A stretch of DNA of 15,360 nucleotides from JBOGZD01 sp050697155 (GTDB lineage Bacteria > Actinomycetota > Thermoleophilia > Solirubrobacterales > 70-9). The stretch covers positions 1 to 15,360 of the forward strand of contig JBOGZD010000071.1 in NCBI GenBank assembly GCA_050697155.1, in the 5' to 3' direction. How positions within the stretch are numbered: position 1 is the stretch's first letter; each line of letters starts with the position of its first letter. The notes under the pieces were generated by a model. That model searched no databases. It was not told the DNA's origin and was given only the letters and a program-made list of their open reading frames with translations. Of this stretch, positions 13,480-15,360 are shown in pieces. Made by a program: the position numbers and the translations under genes.

Positions 13480-14367
13480 TCAGAGCTCGGGGACGTCGAC
13501 GCCGAGCGGGGTGAACGGGACCCGGCGGACGTCGGCCCAGTCGCCGACCCGCTCCCGCGCCGCGTCGGAGACCTTTCCGGTGTCCTGCCAGAAGCACCAC
13601 AGCAGCACGGTGGGGCCGGCGCCTGAGATCGTCGCCCCGATCGCGCCCAGATCGTGGGCCTGGCCGACGAGCTCGATCGACCGGGCGTAGAGCGGCTCGC
13701 GCGCCGGCTGGTGCAGGCGGTCGGCGAGTCCGCGGCCGATCAGGCCGAGGTCCGAGCGCTCGATCCCGAGCACGAGCTGGGTCGCGGCGGCGACGTTGGC
13801 GACCGCGTCGTCGAGCGTCACCTGGGCGGGCATCGCCGCCCGCGCGTCGGCGGTGGGCACGCTCCCCTCGGGAACGACCAGGATCGCCTCGACCCCCTGC
13901 GGCGGCTCGAGCCGCACCGGCCTCGGCAGCGTCCCGTCGCCGTCGGGCCGCGGACAGCAGACGAAGCCGCCGTAGAGCGCCGCGGCGACGTTGTCGGGAT
14001 GGCCCTCGAGCTCGACCGCGTGGCGGTAGAGGTCGTCGGGCGCGAGCCCGAGCTCGTACAGGTGGTCGGCGGCGGCGAGGCCGGCGACGATCGCCGCGGC
14101 GCTGGAGCCGAGCCCGCGGGCAAGCGGGATCTCGCTGTCGATGCGGAAGCGCAATCCGTCGGCCGGATGCAGGCGCTCGAACGCGCGCACGCAGACGTTG
14201 TCGCGGTCGACCGGAAGCCGCTCGTCGCTGGCCTCGACCGAGAACTCGCCTGTCTCGGCCACCTCGAGCTCGAGCTGCAGCGAAAGCGCCGCGGCGAGCA
14301 CGTCGAAGCCGGGACCGAGGTTGGCCGACGATGCCGGCACGCGAACGAGCCGGCGACGCGCGGTCAC
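13480..14367 (-). CDS. thrB: Homoserine kinase
   Basis: A 295-residue GHMP-family kinase that phosphorylates homoserine to O-phosphohomoserine with ATP, the step before threonine synthase. Visible motifs are VPASSANLGPGFDVLAAAL (10-28), the ATP-binding PLARGLGSSAAAIVAG (81-96), EGHPDNVAAALYGG (121-134), VPEGSVPTADAR (165-176) in the place of the family's 'STKEAR' segment, and ISGAGPTVLL (247-256). The protein begins at GTG 14367, where similarity starts; upstream in-frame residues belong to the antisense/neighbouring gene. GGAGG lies 12 bases before the GTG, longer than ideal, within the 3' end of the thiol-protein gene that stops 7 bases upstream, so translation is likely coupled. thrC and hom are not in the window. 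Confidence 0.95.
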   Translation of the reverse strand: MTARRRLVRVPASSANLGPGFDVLAAALSLQLELEVAETGEFSVEASDERLPVDRDNVCVRAFERLHPADGLRFRIDSEIPLARGLGSSAAAIVAGLAAADHLYELGLAPDDLYRHAVELEGHPDNVAAALYGGFVCCPRPDGDGTLPRPVRLEPPQGVEAILVVPEGSVPTADARAAMPAQVTLDDAVANVAAATQLVLGIERSDLGLIGRGLADRLHQPAREPLYARSIELVGQAHDLGAIGATISGAGPTVLLWCFWQDTGKVSDAARERVGDWADVRRVPFTPLGVDVPEL

Positions 14368-14374
14368 GGGCGCT

Positions 14375-14917
14375 TCATTGCCTCCATTTGATCGAGCACC
14401 CGACCGGGTCGGTGGCGTCGGGATCGGGCTGCGCGCCGGCAAGCACCGCGTCGAGCGCCTGGCGCAGCCAGGCGGCGTCCAGGGACGGGTCCATGTGATC
14501 GGCGTCCGGGGCGCCCTCATAGCGGACCGTGCGCTCTGAGTCGAGCACGAACAGGTGCGGCGTCACCTGAGCGTTCCACTCGCGCGCGGCCTGCTGCGAC
14601 TCGTCGTAGAGGTAGGGAAACGGCCAGTCCTCGCGCCCCACCCGCTCGCGCATCGCCTCGAGCGCGTCGTCCGGATAGCGGTCGGGGTCGTTTGAGTTGA
14701 CGGCCAGGAAGCGCACCCCGCGGTCTGCGTAGTCGCGCGCCGCGGCGACGATCCGGTCGTGCCAGCCGATCGCGTACGGGCAGTGATTGCAGGTCCAGAT
14801 GACCACCGTCGCCAGCGTCTCGCCGGGCTCGGGCAGGGCCCGGGCGTTGCCATCGGTGTCGGGGAGCTCGAGGCCGGGGGCCGCCTCGCCCACCATCGTC
14901 GCAGTGCCGCTTCCCAT
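14375..14917 (-). CDS. Thioredoxin-fold (TlpA/AhpC-TSA-like) thiol protein
   Basis: A 180-residue protein with VGEAAPGLELPDTDGNARAL, the AhpC/TSA start; ATVVIWTCNHCPYA with a Cys43-x-x-Cys46 redox pair; FLAVNSND; and a cis-Pro region VTPHLFVLDSERTVRYEGA. It ends in PVGCSIKWR (Cys174), which I recall as the hallmark of a thioredoxin-like subfamily ending 'GCSIKWK'. No signal peptide is seen, so it is probably cytoplasmic. ATG 14917 is chosen because AAAGGAGG lies 8 bases upstream; the longer frame to 14995 only reads through the upstream gene. That Shine-Dalgarno is formed by the last codons of the upstream thioredoxin-like gene, whose TGA ends one base before this ATG. The thrB gene follows 7 bases later. 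Confidence 0.88.
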   Translation of the reverse strand: MGSGTATMVGEAAPGLELPDTDGNARALPEPGETLATVVIWTCNHCPYAIGWHDRIVAAARDYADRGVRFLAVNSNDPDRYPDDALEAMRERVGREDWPFPYLYDESQQAAREWNAQVTPHLFVLDSERTVRYEGAPDADHMDPSLDAAWLRQALDAVLAGAQPDPDATDPVGCSIKWRQ

Positions 14918-14918
14918 C

Positions 14919-15239
14919 TCAACCGCCTCCTTTCGCTTGTCGCAGAGCCTCACGGACGTCGGCGCGCTCGGGCAGCGGCGCGGTGCGGCCGTCACGCCAC
15001 CGGTAGACGCGGCAGGTTAGCCCCACGGGCTGGTCGTCCGGGGCTTGTATGTCCCGCCCGTCGACGCGGATCGTCGGCGAGCCGACAAACCGCGCTCGGT
15101 CGGCCTCGTCGTCGGTGCGGATCTCGGTGATCCGCAGCTCCTCGGGGTCGAGCTCGAGCGCGGCCAGCTCCTCGCGTACCAGCTCGATCGCCTCCGGTGT
15201 CGACGGGCAACCCTCCCACCACAGAAGCTCGACGTCCAT
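14919..15239 (-). CDS. Small thioredoxin/glutaredoxin-like protein
   Basis: A 106-residue protein starting MDVELLWWEGCPSTPEAIEL: a first strand, then a CPST motif (Cys11) at the thioredoxin active-site position with only one cysteine. ITEIRTDDEADRARFVGSPT follows, where GSPT supplies the cis-proline, then IRVDGRDI. Cys76 in GLTCRVYR is a second candidate redox or metal ligand. I recall similar proteins annotated as thioredoxin-like or alkylmercury-lyase-related; function is unknown. The ATG lacks a Shine-Dalgarno, and one base upstream lies the apparent 3' end of a group II intron, so the native leader is probably on the far side of the intron. The TGA is one base from the next ATG, so the two thiol-protein genes are tightly coupled. 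Confidence 0.82.
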   Translation of the reverse strand: MDVELLWWEGCPSTPEAIELVREELAALELDPEELRITEIRTDDEADRARFVGSPTIRVDGRDIQAPDDQPVGLTCRVYRWRDGRTAPLPERADVREALRQAKGGG

Positions 15240-15240
15240 T

Positions 15241-15360
15241 GGTAGTCAGGGGCGCAGTACCCGAGCGGGCCTGTTTCCCCGTTCCCCTTTCAATCCGTGC
15301 GTGCGGTTTTCCCGCACACGGCTTGCCGATGATCTTCTTGGCATGGCTACGCAACTCCCG
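15241..15360 (-). ncRNA. 3' end of a group II intron (domains V and VI, partial)
   Basis: On the minus strand, 15324-15292 reads AAGCCGU, then GUGCGG-GAAAA-CCGCAC, then a two-base GC bulge, then ACGGAUU. This is the architecture of group II intron domain V: AGC triad, GNRA-like capped stem, 2-nt bulge on the 3' strand, then ACGG. The next segment holds AGGGG (15285-15289) able to pair with CCCCU (15248-15252), like domain VI. It ends in GACUACC (15241-15247), with a candidate branch A near the end. One departure is that the G-U wobble beside the triad is G-A here, hinting at decay or an unusual class. The intron body and any reverse transcriptase would lie beyond the window. The sequence features are seen; the identity rests on my knowledge of domain V. 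Confidence 0.6.

Noticed and set aside
14368..14520. Longer homoserine kinase starting at 14520
   Set aside because: The added residues are antisense/other-frame translation of the thiol-protein gene. Kinase similarity begins at the GTG 14367.
14992..15354. A 120-residue minus-strand frame containing IIGKPCAGKPHARIERG
   Set aside because: This peptide is a translation of the group II intron domain V hairpin; such spurious frames are common next to introns.
1..15360. A toxin-antitoxin, CRISPR, phage-defence or biosynthetic cluster
   Set aside because: I looked for repeat arrays, nuclease or toxin pairs, methylases and multi-gene biosynthetic enzymes and saw none. The ParA-like and SnoaL-like genes alone do not support such a call.

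Overview
The window reads as chromosomal DNA of a very GC-rich actinobacterium. Third codon positions are almost all G or C. The gene set (MarP-type CvpA/serine protease, zinc-ribbon plus FHA protein, short GNAT-like protein, GltB of the 'DACAI' type) best fits the class Thermoleophilia (Solirubrobacterales or relatives). That placement is inference from protein flavour, not a search. I see no rRNA, tRNA or CRISPR array, and no gene-free stretch longer than about 300 bases.

Layout. Positions 1-127 look like the end of an IS66-family insertion sequence with the first codons of its transposase on the minus strand. Then come a LysR regulator (-) and a divergent, translationally coupled pair (+): a short GNAT-like protein and a GNAT acetyltransferase. 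The acetyltransferase runs into a convergent HxlR regulator (-). Next is an envelope block: a MarP-like membrane serine protease (-), a divergent class B penicillin-binding protein (+) whose 5' end overlaps the protease gene, then a lipoprotein and an SRPBCC protein (both -). A zinc-ribbon/FHA protein (+) converges on the large glutamate synthase gltB (-), with a strong palindrome between them. Divergent from gltB are an orphan ParA-like ATPase and a SnoaL-like protein (both +). These converge on a tightly packed minus-strand cluster: a small thioredoxin-like protein, a TlpA/AhpC-like thiol protein and homoserine kinase (thrB). The window closes with what looks like domain V and domain VI of a group II intron (-), whose 3' end abuts the start codon of the first gene of that cluster.

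How the parts relate. The protease, PBP and lipoprotein form a plausible cell-envelope neighbourhood, since mycobacterial MarP acts on peptidoglycan metabolism. GltB and ThrB are amino-acid metabolism genes but lack their usual partners (gltD, thrC) here. Several genes carry an actinobacterial -10 motif (TANNNT) within about 6-12 bases of the start codon, so short-leader or leaderless mRNAs appear common. The two mobile-element remnants sit at the two edges of the window. I found no clear multi-gene novel system. The most unusual signals are the intron end at a start codon, the overlapping divergent protease/PBP 5' ends, and the palindrome-rich LysR control region.
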